The notes under the pieces are model-generated. The model had not been told where the DNA came from. It did not search any database and worked only from the letters and a program-made list of their open reading frames with translations. From contig JAHBUE010000001.1 in NCBI GenBank assembly GCA_019638235.1, forward strand, positions 1,722,492 through 1,786,491: a DNA stretch of 64,000 nucleotides. The letters are read 5' to 3'. Positions 50,094-59,577 of this stretch are shown one piece after another. Both the position numbers and the translations under genes were made by a program. Source of the DNA: Cyclobacteriaceae bacterium (GTDB lineage Bacteria > Bacteroidota > Bacteroidia > Cytophagales > Cyclobacteriaceae). Within the stretch, counting starts at the first letter, position 1. Every line of letters begins with the position of its first letter.

Positions 50094-50747
50094 ATGGAAA
50101 TGACTTTGCGTATGCTTCATAATTTTACTGATGTGTACAGCAGATATTTCTTCTTTTTAGCCGTAGCAATGACATTTTGTTTGATGACCCAGGCACAAGA
50201 CAATTATTGCTACTACTATGACGGAAAAATGATTGCCCTTAAGGTAGAGAGGAAATTTTTGAACATTATAACCCACGATGGCTTTGAAAAATCCTCTGTT
50301 GCTAACCTGGACATCAGGGATTTTGCCCTGAAAACAGTTGATCAGGGGATTACTGAAATTGAGTTTCGATCGGAACCTAAGGAAGCGGATTTTTTTAAAG
50401 CTATCCAATCGCTGAAGCAAAATCCAGGAATTGCGCACGTTGCCCTTTATTTCAAAAGGGGCGAGCATAGTTCGATAGGGACATCAAATGTGTTTTATGT
50501 AAAACTGAAAACCAACGATGACTTTAAGAAGCTGCAACAAGTAGCCGGTGAAAGAAATGTAAAAATTGAAAGGCAGGTTCCTTATATGCCGCTTTGGTAT
50601 ATTTTGTCGATGCTGCCAGATACAGACGAGTATTCTTTTGAAGCTGCCAATTTCTTTTACGAAACCGGTTTTATGACAGCGCTGGAAGGGTTGTTTGCCA
50701 CGCATCCGCCCATTGAAAAGCGGATAAAAATCCTGGGAGAGTTTTAA
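50094..50747 (+). CDS. Chimeric remnant: S8-protease propeptide fused to an M48-like C-terminus
   Basis: 217 aa. After a signal segment (RYFFFLAVAMTFCLMTQAQD), residues about 38-192 match the N-terminal propeptide of Bacteroidota subtilisin-like (S8) proteases: YYYDGKMIALKVERKFLNII, SNVFYVKLKTNDDFKKLQ, VPYMPLWYILS and AANFFYETG. The protease domain that should follow is absent. Instead the last 22 residues (LEGLFATHPPIEKRIKILGE) look like the C-terminal end of M48/HtpX-type proteases. A gene fusion by deletion is likely; it might still act as a protease inhibitor. Convergent with and overlapping the next gene by 4 bp. Confidence 0.6.
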   Translation: MEMTLRMLHNFTDVYSRYFFFLAVAMTFCLMTQAQDNYCYYYDGKMIALKVERKFLNIITHDGFEKSSVANLDIRDFALKTVDQGITEIEFRSEPKEADFFKAIQSLKQNPGIAHVALYFKRGEHSSIGTSNVFYVKLKTNDDFKKLQQVAGERNVKIERQVPYMPLWYILSMLPDTDEYSFEAANFFYETGFMTALEGLFATHPPIEKRIKILGEF

Positions 50748-51487
50748 CCGACAAGTATAAACTTGATTCCGGCTGAAAGCAACACCACAAACAGAAAGGT
50801 AGTGATGAGCTTGGTGTTGAACTTACCCGAACCTAAGTGCGCGCCAGTATAGCCGCCAATAATAACAACGGGAATGAAAAACAGAATCTCGCGGGGCAGG
50901 GTAGAGAGATGTGTGTAGTGTCCGGCCAATCCTAACAACGAGTTGCATAGAATAAACAACGCAGCAATGCCCGATGCCGTGCGCAACTGTGCAAGTCCTA
51001 ACAAAATGATGATGGGAGAAAGAAAAATACCACCACCAACACCTAACAACCCCGATAGAAAACCGATAAGTGCGCCAATGCCAAGTGCAAGCGGGAGCGA
51101 AATGGTTTTCAGTTGTTCGGCAGGTTTCAGGTGTTGCCGCACCAATAGCATAGTGGCCGAACCAAGCAAGAAAAGCCCTGCGAGTTTTTTAAACCAATAG
51201 GGGTCGAGTTGCAGGTATCCGCCTAAGAAAGCCATAGGAATGGAGGTAAATGCAAAAACGAGGAAAAGCTTTTTATCAAAATATCCGGCCCGGATGAATT
51301 TGTACGATGCGATTAACGAAACAACAATGTTGAGCGTGAGCGAAATGGGTTTCATGGAGGCCACCGGGAAGGAGAGGAGCGCCATAATGGCGAGGTAGCC
51401 CGATGCCCCCGCATGACCTACCGAAGAATAGAGGAACGAAACGACCAGAAAGAGTGCGCCACACAAAAGAATGATTTCTGTTTCCAT
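50744..51487 (-). CDS. TauE/SafE family sulfite exporter-like permease
   Basis: 247-aa polytopic membrane protein with about eight helices. The two-fold family repeat is visible as SVGHAGASGYLAIMALLSFP near the start and GFLSGLLGVGGGIFLSPIII in the middle, with the GxGGG turn. The family exports sulfite, sulfonates or other organic anions. The substrate is not evident, and no sulfur genes are adjacent. Confidence 0.9.
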   Translation of the reverse strand: METEIILLCGALFLVVSFLYSSVGHAGASGYLAIMALLSFPVASMKPISLTLNIVVSLIASYKFIRAGYFDKKLFLVFAFTSIPMAFLGGYLQLDPYWFKKLAGLFLLGSATMLLVRQHLKPAEQLKTISLPLALGIGALIGFLSGLLGVGGGIFLSPIIILLGLAQLRTASGIAALFILCNSLLGLAGHYTHLSTLPREILFFIPVVIIGGYTGAHLGSGKFNTKLITTFLFVVLLSAGIKFILVG

Positions 51488-51697
51488 GCCGTAAGATAAG
51501 GTTTAACCAGTTTGTAATGTAAAACCGCTAAGGATAACGAAGCGAAAAGGCGCCCAAATTACAAGCGGTTTTTCCTGAATTTTCGTCATTAAAGCGTACC
51601 TTTGTGCGTCTATCTCTTCGGGCATCTCGATTTGAGTCTTCATTTCATCTGCGTAAGGAAATAGCAAGTTAAACTAAACCGGTATTTAAGGTAAACT

Positions 51698-52153
51698 ATG
51701 GCGAAATCACAAGAAACATTCAACAAAAAGGAAGCGGAGAAGAGAAAACTTCAAAAACGCAAAGAAAAGGAACAGCGCAGGGAAGAGCGTAAGGCTAATG
51801 CCAAAGAAGGTAAAAGCTTAGAAGAAATGTTTGCGTATGTAGATGAAAACGGAAACCTGTCAAGCACCCCACCCGACCCCACCAAGAAGAAAGAAATCAA
51901 AGAAGAAAATATTTTATTAGGCGCCCGAAAAGAAGAGCCTGTTGACCCTTCGGAGTTGATTCGTACCGGCAAGGTTACATTTTTCAACCAGGGTAAGGGT
52001 TTCGGGTTTATCCGCGACCTGAAAAGTCAGGATAGTGTGTTTGTTCACATTAACAGTCTGCAATCGCCCATAGCCGAAAACGATACCGTTACCTTTGAAG
52101 TAGAACGCGGCCCGAAAGGACTTAATGCCGTGCGGGTTAAACGTAAGGTGTAG
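51698..52153 (+). CDS. Cold-shock domain protein with charged N-terminal extension
   Basis: 151 aa. The last 65 residues are a cold-shock domain (IRTGKVTFFNQGKGFGFIRD, then DSVFVHINSL), with the RNP1-like GFGFI and RNP2-like VFVHI motifs. The first 85 residues are a highly charged Lys/Glu/Arg-rich extension (KKEAEKRKLQKRKEKEQRRE), typical of the long Bacteroidota form. Probably an RNA chaperone. Terminator follows. Confidence 0.88.
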   Translation: MAKSQETFNKKEAEKRKLQKRKEKEQRREERKANAKEGKSLEEMFAYVDENGNLSSTPPDPTKKKEIKEENILLGARKEEPVDPSELIRTGKVTFFNQGKGFGFIRDLKSQDSVFVHINSLQSPIAENDTVTFEVERGPKGLNAVRVKRKV

Positions 52154-52177
52154 TTTACTGTCTTTTGTCCAGTCTTG

Positions 52178-52204
52178 AAAGCTTCCGGCAGGAGGCTTTT
52201 TTTA
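52178..52204 (+). terminator. Rho-independent terminator after the cold-shock gene
   Basis: AAAGCTTCC pairs with GGAGGCTTT (one wobble) around a 4-nt loop, followed by TTTTTT. Confidence 0.75.
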
Positions 52205-52265
52205 TGTTTTTAAGAATCCGTGAATATTTCTTTTACAAAATAGTAACTAATTAGGGAGTAACACG

Positions 52266-52284
52266 TATATTTGTTTTACAAAAC
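52266..52284 (+). promoter_or_regulatory. -7 element and small palindrome before the PadR gene
   Basis: TATATTTG (52266-52273) is a perfect -7 box 20 nt before the start codon; it overlaps GTTTTACAAAAC (52273-52284), a small inverted repeat that could be the PadR operator. The -33 region is not conserved. Confidence 0.45.
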
Positions 52285-52292
52285 ATATAGAT

Positions 52293-52625
52293 ATGAGTAA
52301 GGAATACCTTGGCGAGTTTGAAGAACTTGTACTTACGATGGTTGGCATATTAGGGGAGGAGGCTTACGGAAACGCCATTGTTAATGAAATCAAAGACCGG
52401 CTTGGGCGTGATGTAAACCTGAGCGCGGTGCACGTTACGCTGTACCGGCTGGAAGACAAAGGCCATGTGAAATCGCGCATGGGCGGAGCTACCAATGCCC
52501 GGGGCGGAAGAAGGAAGCGCATTTTTACCATTACCAATGCCGGGCTGGCCATGCTGAAAGCGATGAAGGAAGCACGGGTTGATTTGTGGAAGCTGATACC
52601 GCAGTTGAAAATTTCAGGAACCTAA
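52293..52625 (+). CDS. PadR family transcriptional regulator
   Basis: 110-aa winged-helix repressor. Helix-turn-helix and wing are visible in YGNAIVNEIKDRLGRDVNLS, AVHVTLYRLEDKGHVKSRMG and RRKRIFTITNAGLAMLKAM. PadR regulators commonly precede and control the ABC permease encoded next, as here, with 2 bp between the genes. Confidence 0.92.
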   Translation: MSKEYLGEFEELVLTMVGILGEEAYGNAIVNEIKDRLGRDVNLSAVHVTLYRLEDKGHVKSRMGGATNARGGRRKRIFTITNAGLAMLKAMKEARVDLWKLIPQLKISGT

Positions 52626-52627
52626 AT

Positions 52628-55285
52628 ATGATGCATCATCCGCCACGGTTTGCTTTAAAATTCCTCAAATGGTTTTCACCGCCCGAATTGTACGAAGGTA
52701 TTGAAGGCGATTTGCTGGAACAGTTTGAAAGCGATATAAAGGAGTTAGGAGAGAAGAAAGCAAAGAGAAGGTTTGCCTGGAATGTGCTAAAATTTTTCAG
52801 GCCCGGTATTTTTTTACGGAACAGGTTTTCAACAGAGATAATTAATACTATTATGATTGGAAATTATTTTAAAGTTGCCACGCGCAACATCGCCAAAAGA
52901 AAATTATACTCCTTTATCAATGCCATTGGTCTCAGCATCGGCATCGCCTTTTGCGTACTGATTTACCTGTATATAGAAGATGAAAAAAGCTTTGACCGGT
53001 TTCATATCAACAAAGACCATATCTATCGTTTAAACGAAGCAAGTTACAGTGTATATGCCGAACAACGCGGTGAAGACCCGGTACGCAAATCAGCATACCT
53101 GCCACTTCCATTGGGCAATGTATTAAAAGATGAAGTCCCGGAGGTGCAGCACCTCACCCGGTTCAGGGGCGGACAGGCTGTTTTTCGTTACGGAGAAAAA
53201 GTTTTTAACGAAGGGCTGACTTATGTCGAAGCCGATTTTTTTCGTATGTTTTCCTTTCCCTTGTTGGCTGGTTCAGCCGAACACCTCTTTAATGATAAGC
53301 ATGAAATTGTACTGACACCGGAAATTGCTGAAAAATATTTTGGACAGGAGGACCCTGTCGGGAAAGTAGTAACGCTTGATTTGGAAGGCGAGAAGCAATT
53401 TACGGTTACCGGTATTATTGAATCTCCTCCTGCAAACTCAAGCCTTTCTTTCAAAATACTTGTCCCGCTGGAAAACAGCCGTGGATATGAACGTAGCCGC
53501 GAACAGTGGAGTAATTTTTCCTGGCCTACATTTATTCAGCTATATCCTGATGCTGGCATTGCTAATCTGAAAGTAAAAGCCGATACCCTGGTTAAAAAGC
53601 ACATGGGCGAAACGCTGGAAAGCTGGCGTAAAGAAGCAAATATCCCGGCTGAGTTCCCGGTGTTTGAACTGACCTATACCAATCTTGTTGATATTCATTT
53701 AGATACTGAAGTAGGATGGGATAAGCGGAGCGACCCGAAATATTCATGGATTTTAGGCGGCATTGCCTTGCTGATTATCGTGATAGCCTGCATCAACTAT
53801 ATTTCGCTTGCCCTTACCACATCGGCCTCGCGTAAAATTGAAGTAGGCATACGCAAGGTAGTGGGCGCGCACCGCAAGCAGCTTGTGTGGCAATTCGGGC
53901 TGGAGTCGCTCATGTTAGCGGTTATCTCCATGTTTACAGGCTTGGTGCTGGCCGTGTTCTTCCTTCCTGCATTTAATGAATTTACCGGGAAAGGAATTGC
54001 GCTTACCTCGTTTAATATGGCACAGGTAGCAGGCGCATCGCTTGGTATTACGTTAGTGGTTGGCCTGTTAGCCGGGAGCTATCCTGCCTTATTCCTTTCG
54101 GGATTTTTACCCGTAACCGTATTGAAGGGCGGCTTTACTTCAAAGTTGAAGGCAGGCTTTACAAAACCCCTCGTAGTCTTTCAGTTTTTCCTGTCCGCTT
54201 CTATGATAATTTGTTCAATCATCATGTACCGGCAGATGGAATTTATTGCTACCAAAGATTTGGGTTACGACAAGGAGCATGTGCTTGTTATCTCAACGCA
54301 AACCGGCTGGAGCGAGGAAGCCGACAGGGTAGTGGAGCAGTTCAGGAATAAGATGAGTAGTGAGCCTTCGGTGGTTAGCGTGGCTGGCACAAGTTCATCG
54401 TTCAGCAGGGGATGGTCGCATTATGGCTATAAAATCAAAGACGAAAACAAATCAGCTTACGTTTATCGTGTTGACCCGGAGTATATAAGCCTGTTGTCGC
54501 TTACATTAAAAGAAGGAAGAAATTTTGATGAACGAATGGCCACTGATAGCACAACTGTCATCATTAATGAGGCGCTTGCCCGCGATATGGGTTGGGATAA
54601 TCCGCTGGAAGAACACCTGAACTGGCGTGAAGACACCGTTGGTCTGGGAGCGCAGGTAATCGGTGTTCTTAGCGATTATCATTTTCTTTCGCTGAATAAC
54701 AACATAGAGCCGATGTTTTTATCTATGGATAAAAAGAACACGGGCTATCTGACTACTATGCTGGTAAAGCTTTCGCCCGGTGATATTCCTCAAAAAATCG
54801 AAAAAGTAAAAAGTGCATGGGCGGAGCTTTATCCCGACAAGCCTTTTGATTATTCGTTTATGGATGAAGACGTAGCCAAACAATATAACTCCTACAAACG
54901 CTGGATGAGCATTACCGCTTTATCCACTGGCTTTGCCATTTTCATTGCCTGCCTCGGGCTGTTTGGATTAGCCGGTATCAATGCCGTGAACCGCACGAAA
55001 GAGATCGGCATCCGCAAAGTAATGGGTGCAGAGTTGTCGCACATATTTGTGCTGCTCAACAAGCAATTTGTGTGGCTGGCTATTATTGCCTTTTTATTAG
55101 CTGCGCCATTATCGTGGTATTTTATGAATAAATGGCTGGCGAGTTTCAAGTATGCGATTCATGTCGGTTGGGAGTTGTTTGCCGGTAGTATGCTGTTAGG
55201 GTTAGCACTGGCGTTGCTTACAGTGAGTTATCACGCTATTAAAGCGGCACTCATCAATCCGGCTGATACGTTGAAGTATGAATGA
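52628..55285 (+). CDS. ABC transporter permease (FtsX/MacB type) with permease prefix domain
   Basis: 885 aa. Residues 1-80 form the permease prefix domain (PPRFALKFLKWFSPPELYEG; DLLEQFESDIKELGEKKAKR), then come a first helix (YSFINAIGLSIGIAFCVLIY), a periplasmic MacB-type domain, three helices with FtsX signatures (ASRKIEVGIRKVVGAHRKQL), a second periplasmic domain and a second FtsX block (VNRTKEIGIRKVMGAELSHI). The duplicated FtsX arrangement is normal for this family. No ATPase gene is adjacent. Probably efflux or lipoprotein/peptide transport. Confidence 0.9.
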   Translation: MMHHPPRFALKFLKWFSPPELYEGIEGDLLEQFESDIKELGEKKAKRRFAWNVLKFFRPGIFLRNRFSTEIINTIMIGNYFKVATRNIAKRKLYSFINAIGLSIGIAFCVLIYLYIEDEKSFDRFHINKDHIYRLNEASYSVYAEQRGEDPVRKSAYLPLPLGNVLKDEVPEVQHLTRFRGGQAVFRYGEKVFNEGLTYVEADFFRMFSFPLLAGSAEHLFNDKHEIVLTPEIAEKYFGQEDPVGKVVTLDLEGEKQFTVTGIIESPPANSSLSFKILVPLENSRGYERSREQWSNFSWPTFIQLYPDAGIANLKVKADTLVKKHMGETLESWRKEANIPAEFPVFELTYTNLVDIHLDTEVGWDKRSDPKYSWILGGIALLIIVIACINYISLALTTSASRKIEVGIRKVVGAHRKQLVWQFGLESLMLAVISMFTGLVLAVFFLPAFNEFTGKGIALTSFNMAQVAGASLGITLVVGLLAGSYPALFLSGFLPVTVLKGGFTSKLKAGFTKPLVVFQFFLSASMIICSIIMYRQMEFIATKDLGYDKEHVLVISTQTGWSEEADRVVEQFRNKMSSEPSVVSVAGTSSSFSRGWSHYGYKIKDENKSAYVYRVDPEYISLLSLTLKEGRNFDERMATDSTTVIINEALARDMGWDNPLEEHLNWREDTVGLGAQVIGVLSDYHFLSLNNNIEPMFLSMDKKNTGYLTTMLVKLSPGDIPQKIEKVKSAWAELYPDKPFDYSFMDEDVAKQYNSYKRWMSITALSTGFAIFIACLGLFGLAGINAVNRTKEIGIRKVMGAELSHIFVLLNKQFVWLAIIAFLLAAPLSWYFMNKWLASFKYAIHVGWELFAGSMLLGLALALLTVSYHAIKAALINPADTLKYE

Positions 55286-55293
55286 ATTAATTA

Positions 55294-55367
55294 ATTGACA
55301 GTCGACAACCTTCAGTTGACAATGGCAACCTTGTCAATTGCATTTTGTCAACTGTCAGCTTTTTTTG
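55294..55367 (+). terminator. Nested hairpin terminator after the ABC permease gene
   Basis: Outer arms TTGACAGTCGACAA / TTGTCAACTGTCAG pair with two mismatches; an inner TTGACAA / TTGTCAA hairpin sits within. A run of seven T follows. The nested arms recall a small dispersed palindromic repeat. Confidence 0.6.
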
Positions 55368-55397
55368 TTGACCTTCCGTTTTTCTTACATTTACCTG

Positions 55398-55793
55398 ATG
55401 AAAGTTTTTGAACAACCTATCACGGTTCAACAGCACGACATTGATGAGCTTAATCACGTTAACAATGTGGTGTATGTGCAATGGGTGCAGGATGCGGCAT
55501 CTGCGCATTGGTTGGCGCTCACAACACCGGAAATGAGGAGTAAATACTCATGGGTAGTGATAAAACATGAGATTGAATATTTCGCCCCGGCTTTATTGAA
55601 TGATGTTTTAACGGTAAAAACATGGGTTGAAAAATCTGAAGGCGTTCGCTCGGAGCGTCATGTTGAATTTTACAGGCAATCGAACCAGAAGCCGGTTGTG
55701 CGCGCCAAAACAACCTGGTGTTTATTGGATACCGCCACCATGCGGCCACGAAGAATTGAAGCGGATATTCTTAATCTCTTTCATCGCCACTAA
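55398..55793 (+). CDS. Acyl-CoA thioesterase, hot-dog fold (4HBT family)
   Basis: 131 aa. Typical 4-hydroxybenzoyl-CoA-thioesterase features are the N-terminal ITVQQHDIDELNHVNNVVYV, with the catalytic Asp followed by HVNN, then EIEYFAPALLNDVLTVKTWV and AKTTWCLLD. The substrate chain is unknown. The ATG at 55398 fits; a longer upstream frame runs through the terminator. Confidence 0.9.
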   Translation: MKVFEQPITVQQHDIDELNHVNNVVYVQWVQDAASAHWLALTTPEMRSKYSWVVIKHEIEYFAPALLNDVLTVKTWVEKSEGVRSERHVEFYRQSNQKPVVRAKTTWCLLDTATMRPRRIEADILNLFHRH

Positions 55794-55872
55794 GGCATAA
55801 CGAAGAATATTATCTATTTCTTGCAGGTAGTAATCAAACAAAAACTTAGTGCCTAATCCCTAAGTCCTGATG

Positions 55873-58800
55873 TTACGCCAATTCACGTAAATCAACAGGC
55901 ACTACTTTCGATACGCCTTTTTCTACCATGGTTATTCCATAGATTACGTCCGTAGAGGTCATGGTGCGTTTGTTGTGTGTAACAATCACAAACTGCGAAT
56001 CCTTGCTAAAGCTGCGGATGATATTGTTGAACTTGTCAATGTTGGCATCATCCAACGGGGCGTCCACTTCATCGAAAATACAGAAGGGTGCGGGCTTTAA
56101 TAAATACATGGAGAACAACAACGCGGTAGCGGTAAGGGTTTTTTCACCACCCGAAAGCTGATTGATTGTTAACGGTCGTTTACCTTTCGGCTTGGCCATA
56201 ATATCAATTTCTGATTCAAGTGGGTTGTCAGGCTCTGCTAATTTTAAATCGCAATCATCTTCTTCGTTAAACAACGAGCGGAATACACGCTTGAAGTGGT
56301 CGCGGATTTGATTGAAGGCATCCATAAACGTTACGCTGGCGGCTGCCTCAATTTCGCTTATGGTGTTCAGCAACGATTCCTTCGCTTTTGCAAGGTCTTC
56401 TTTTTGCGCGTTGATGAAATCGTTACGTTCCTTAATCTCCGTGTACGCTTCCATGGCCATGGGGTTGATAGGCCCCATGTTATCTAACCGTTGGCGTATG
56501 CGGGTAACTACGTTACGCAATTCTTCCTCATTCAGTTCGGAAAGCTGTTGCATTTCTTCAGGTGTGGCCTGTTGTGTAACAGAATCCAGGTCAACCTGGA
56601 ATTCAACCGAGAGGCGCTCTTTTACCGAGTTGAGGTGAAGTTTACTTTCATTCAACTGATTCTGGAGTTCCATTAACAGGTTATCGATAGTGTTGCGGGC
56701 GTGTTGCACTTCGCGCAATTCTTTCTCCACCTGGTCGATGTTGCCACGCGCTTCGTAATATTCTTTTTCAGCTTCGTTTACGCCTTGCTCCATATTTTCC
56801 TTTTCGGTGTACATGGCAATAAGGTCGGTATCGTTAGCTTGCGTGGTTTCAATAATCTGTTTTATCTCTTCCTCATTCTTTTTCAGTTCTTCGGCATTCA
56901 ACTCAATGCGCTGCCCGCTTTGTTGCATAGACTCTTCCTTGAACCGCACTTCCTGTTCAATACTCTTAACGCGGTTCTCCTGTTGGTGATAGGAGATGTT
57001 CTGCTCATTGTAGGCCGCTGACTTCTGAGTGAGTAAATCGTTCTCAGTGGTTAGCTTTTCCTTGAGTTCGTTGAGTTGTTCTTCGTGCCGCTGCACTTCA
57101 AGATTAAGCTGAGTTGCTTTCGGTTTTAACTCATCAAGTTCTTTTAGTAACGTGTCAATCTTTTCGAGGATGTCTTCTCTGCGCAAGTCGGAGTTACTAA
57201 GCATTTGCGAAAACTGTTCGCGCTTGGTGCGGAAGGAAACATATTCTTCATTTACCTGGTTAATGCCGTCCAGCATTTCTTCAATCTGCACACGGATTTT
57301 ATTGTTGCGCAACTTCTCCAAATCGGTTTGACGCTGCACTAAACTCTCGCGTGTTTCATTGAGTTTGCCGGTAAGCTCCCTGATTTCTTTCTCTAACTTT
57401 TCTAAATTCTTTGCGCGCCCAATTTTCTTTCCTTCAAACAAGCCGACCGATCCACCGGAAAGGCTGAACCTGCGCTTGGTAAGTTTACCGCTTTTGGTAA
57501 TGAATGTATTATCGTCATTAACCGGAATGTTGCGGATGTCGCCTTCATAAATATAAACCCGGTCAAGAATATGCGACATGAGTTTGCGGTATTTCGGGTC
57601 GAACTCAATGATTTGTGTTGCCGGAAACGCATTGTCGTATATGCGGGTAGGGGTAGGTTCAAATTTTTCAAACGAGTCAAGAATGAAGAAGTTTGCTTTC
57701 CCTTTTGACGCATCACTTAAAATATTGATGGCCTCGTAGGCCTCGGCTTCATGCTCAACTATATAATAATTGAGATAGCTCTCTAAGTAATTTTCAATCG
57801 GCACACGGTATTCTTCCGGGCAGGTTAAAATATCCGAAAGGAGCGGAGCATTTTTCGCAATTTTCTTTTTCAAAAACTTAATGGCTTCCGGGAAACCTTC
57901 AAGATTTTCTACCAACGATTTGGTAAGATTGTATTCGTTTTGCCGGGCATCTAATTTACGACTGATGGAAGTCATTTCTTCGCGTATCATCTCAATGGTT
58001 TTTTCCATAGAGGCAATCCGCGAAAGCGTATCTTCTTCTTCTTTTTTCAGTTCTTCCAGTGCAGCGTTTTTCTTGCCGATCTCGCCCTGAAGTTCCACCA
58101 ATTTATTTTCAAACTCTGCAAGGCTTTCGCTTTGCTTGCTGGTGTCCGTTGCGGTGCGATCAAGTTCCTGTTTAAACGAAGAAACTTGTATCTCGCGGAT
58201 TTCAACAGCTTTGTTAACCTGGTAGCTTTCTTCCTGTTTTTCGCGCTGTGTCTGGCGGAACGCATCGGCCTCGGCTTGCAGGGTTGCTGTTGTTGTTTTC
58301 TGCTCTTCGTATTCGGCTTTAAGCGATTCCAGTTTCTGGCTTATCTCGGTAAGAATTTGAAGCGCGGCTTCCTTTTCCGTTTCTAAGCTTTGAATGCTGA
58401 AGCGGGCACGTTCGTTACTTTTTTTATCTTGCTCAATCTGGTCGCGCAGGTTGTTGGTGCGGTCGGTCAGGTATTTGAGCCGTTCATTTTTTATTTGCTT
58501 TTCGCTTTCGTACTGACGGATTTTCGCCACAAATTCGTTGATGGATTTCTGGCGTGACGAGAGTGTTTTCTCTTTTGTTAACAAATCCACCTTGGCCTGC
58601 TCAATCATGGCTTCTTTTTCAGCCGTATCGGTAGTCAGGGTAATCTTGCGGTCGTTCTCTTCCTGAATTTTCTGATTGATACTATCGAATTTCTGTTTTT
58701 GCTGGCTCACCACCACTTTGGCAAGCGTAATGCTCTTTTCTTTGTATTCGTCTTTAATTCTGTAATAGTTCTCCGTTTGTTTGGCCTGCTTCTCCAGGCT

Positions 58801-59409
58801 TTTCATGTTTTTCTCTATCTCAAACAACAGGTCTTCAACACGCTCAAGGTCGGCATCGGTATCTTCAAGTTTACGCAGGGTTTCTTTTTTGCGTTTTTTG
58901 AATTTTGAAATACCGGCAGCTTCTTCAAACAACATTCTGCGCGAATGGTCTTTGTCGTTCAACAGGTCATCCACCATGCCTAACTCAATGATAGCGTAGC
59001 TGTTAGAAGCTATGCCCGTGTCCATAAACAGGTTGGTGATGTCTTTCAGCCGGCAGGTAACACCATTTAATAAGTATTCGCTTTCGCCAGATCGATAAAG
59101 CCTGCGGGTAATAGTAACCTGCGAATATTCAGTAGGCAGGATGTTTTTTGTATTGTTGATGGTGAGCGATACCTCGGCCATTTGCAGGGGCGAACGTCCA
59201 CTGGTTCCGTTAAAGATCACATTCTCCATTTTTTCCGAGCGCAGCGCACTGGTTTTTTGCTCTCCCAGCACCCACCGGATGGAGTCAACAACGTTGGATT
59301 TACCGCAGCCGTTCGGCCCCACAATCCCGGTAATACCCTCGTCAAAATTAATTACGATTTTATCGGCAAAACTCTTAAAACCTTTGATCTCAAGCTTGGC
59401 TAACTGCAT
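55873..59409 (-). CDS. smc: Chromosome segregation ATPase SMC
   Basis: 1178 aa from ATG 59409 (MQLAKLEIKGFKSFADKIVI); a longer open frame upstream adds 28 non-homologous residues. Walker A GIVGPNGCGKSNVVDS lies near residue 35. Two long coiled coils follow (about 170-500 and 680-1010), interrupted by the hinge (PEEYRVPIENYLESYLNYYI). The C-terminal head has the ABC signature LSGGEKTLTATALLFS and Walker B PFCIFDEVDAPLDDANI. Organises and separates chromosomes with its kleisin partners. Confidence 0.96.
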   Translation of the reverse strand: MQLAKLEIKGFKSFADKIVINFDEGITGIVGPNGCGKSNVVDSIRWVLGEQKTSALRSEKMENVIFNGTSGRSPLQMAEVSLTINNTKNILPTEYSQVTITRRLYRSGESEYLLNGVTCRLKDITNLFMDTGIASNSYAIIELGMVDDLLNDKDHSRRMLFEEAAGISKFKKRKKETLRKLEDTDADLERVEDLLFEIEKNMKSLEKQAKQTENYYRIKDEYKEKSITLAKVVVSQQKQKFDSINQKIQEENDRKITLTTDTAEKEAMIEQAKVDLLTKEKTLSSRQKSINEFVAKIRQYESEKQIKNERLKYLTDRTNNLRDQIEQDKKSNERARFSIQSLETEKEAALQILTEISQKLESLKAEYEEQKTTTATLQAEADAFRQTQREKQEESYQVNKAVEIREIQVSSFKQELDRTATDTSKQSESLAEFENKLVELQGEIGKKNAALEELKKEEEDTLSRIASMEKTIEMIREEMTSISRKLDARQNEYNLTKSLVENLEGFPEAIKFLKKKIAKNAPLLSDILTCPEEYRVPIENYLESYLNYYIVEHEAEAYEAINILSDASKGKANFFILDSFEKFEPTPTRIYDNAFPATQIIEFDPKYRKLMSHILDRVYIYEGDIRNIPVNDDNTFITKSGKLTKRRFSLSGGSVGLFEGKKIGRAKNLEKLEKEIRELTGKLNETRESLVQRQTDLEKLRNNKIRVQIEEMLDGINQVNEEYVSFRTKREQFSQMLSNSDLRREDILEKIDTLLKELDELKPKATQLNLEVQRHEEQLNELKEKLTTENDLLTQKSAAYNEQNISYHQQENRVKSIEQEVRFKEESMQQSGQRIELNAEELKKNEEEIKQIIETTQANDTDLIAMYTEKENMEQGVNEAEKEYYEARGNIDQVEKELREVQHARNTIDNLLMELQNQLNESKLHLNSVKERLSVEFQVDLDSVTQQATPEEMQQLSELNEEELRNVVTRIRQRLDNMGPINPMAMEAYTEIKERNDFINAQKEDLAKAKESLLNTISEIEAAASVTFMDAFNQIRDHFKRVFRSLFNEEDDCDLKLAEPDNPLESEIDIMAKPKGKRPLTINQLSGGEKTLTATALLFSMYLLKPAPFCIFDEVDAPLDDANIDKFNNIIRSFSKDSQFVIVTHNKRTMTSTDVIYGITMVEKGVSKVVPVDLRELA

Positions 59410-59452
59410 GAATACTGTTGCTAAATAGTGGTTGTTTAAAAAATGAAGGCAG

Positions 59453-59483
59453 CAAAGATAAACTGAAAAATACAGATGCCAAA
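59453..59483 (-). promoter_or_regulatory. Promoter of smc
   Basis: On the minus strand TTTG (59480-59483), 19 nt and TATCTTTG (59453-59460), an exact consensus match, 43 nt upstream of the start codon. Confidence 0.7.
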
Positions 59484-59542
59484 TGTGCTGCAAACCGATC
59501 TGTTGTAATGGATTTAAACCCGTTCAAAAGCGTTATTTTTAA

Positions 59543-59571
59543 TTGAAATTCCGTATTTTTAGATACTTTTG
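59543..59571 (+). promoter_or_regulatory. Promoter of the 59578 gene
   Basis: TTG (59543-59545), 18 nt and TACTTTTG (59564-59571); the -7 box ends six bases before the ATG, implying an almost leaderless transcript. Confidence 0.6.
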
Positions 59572-59577
59572 TCTGGT

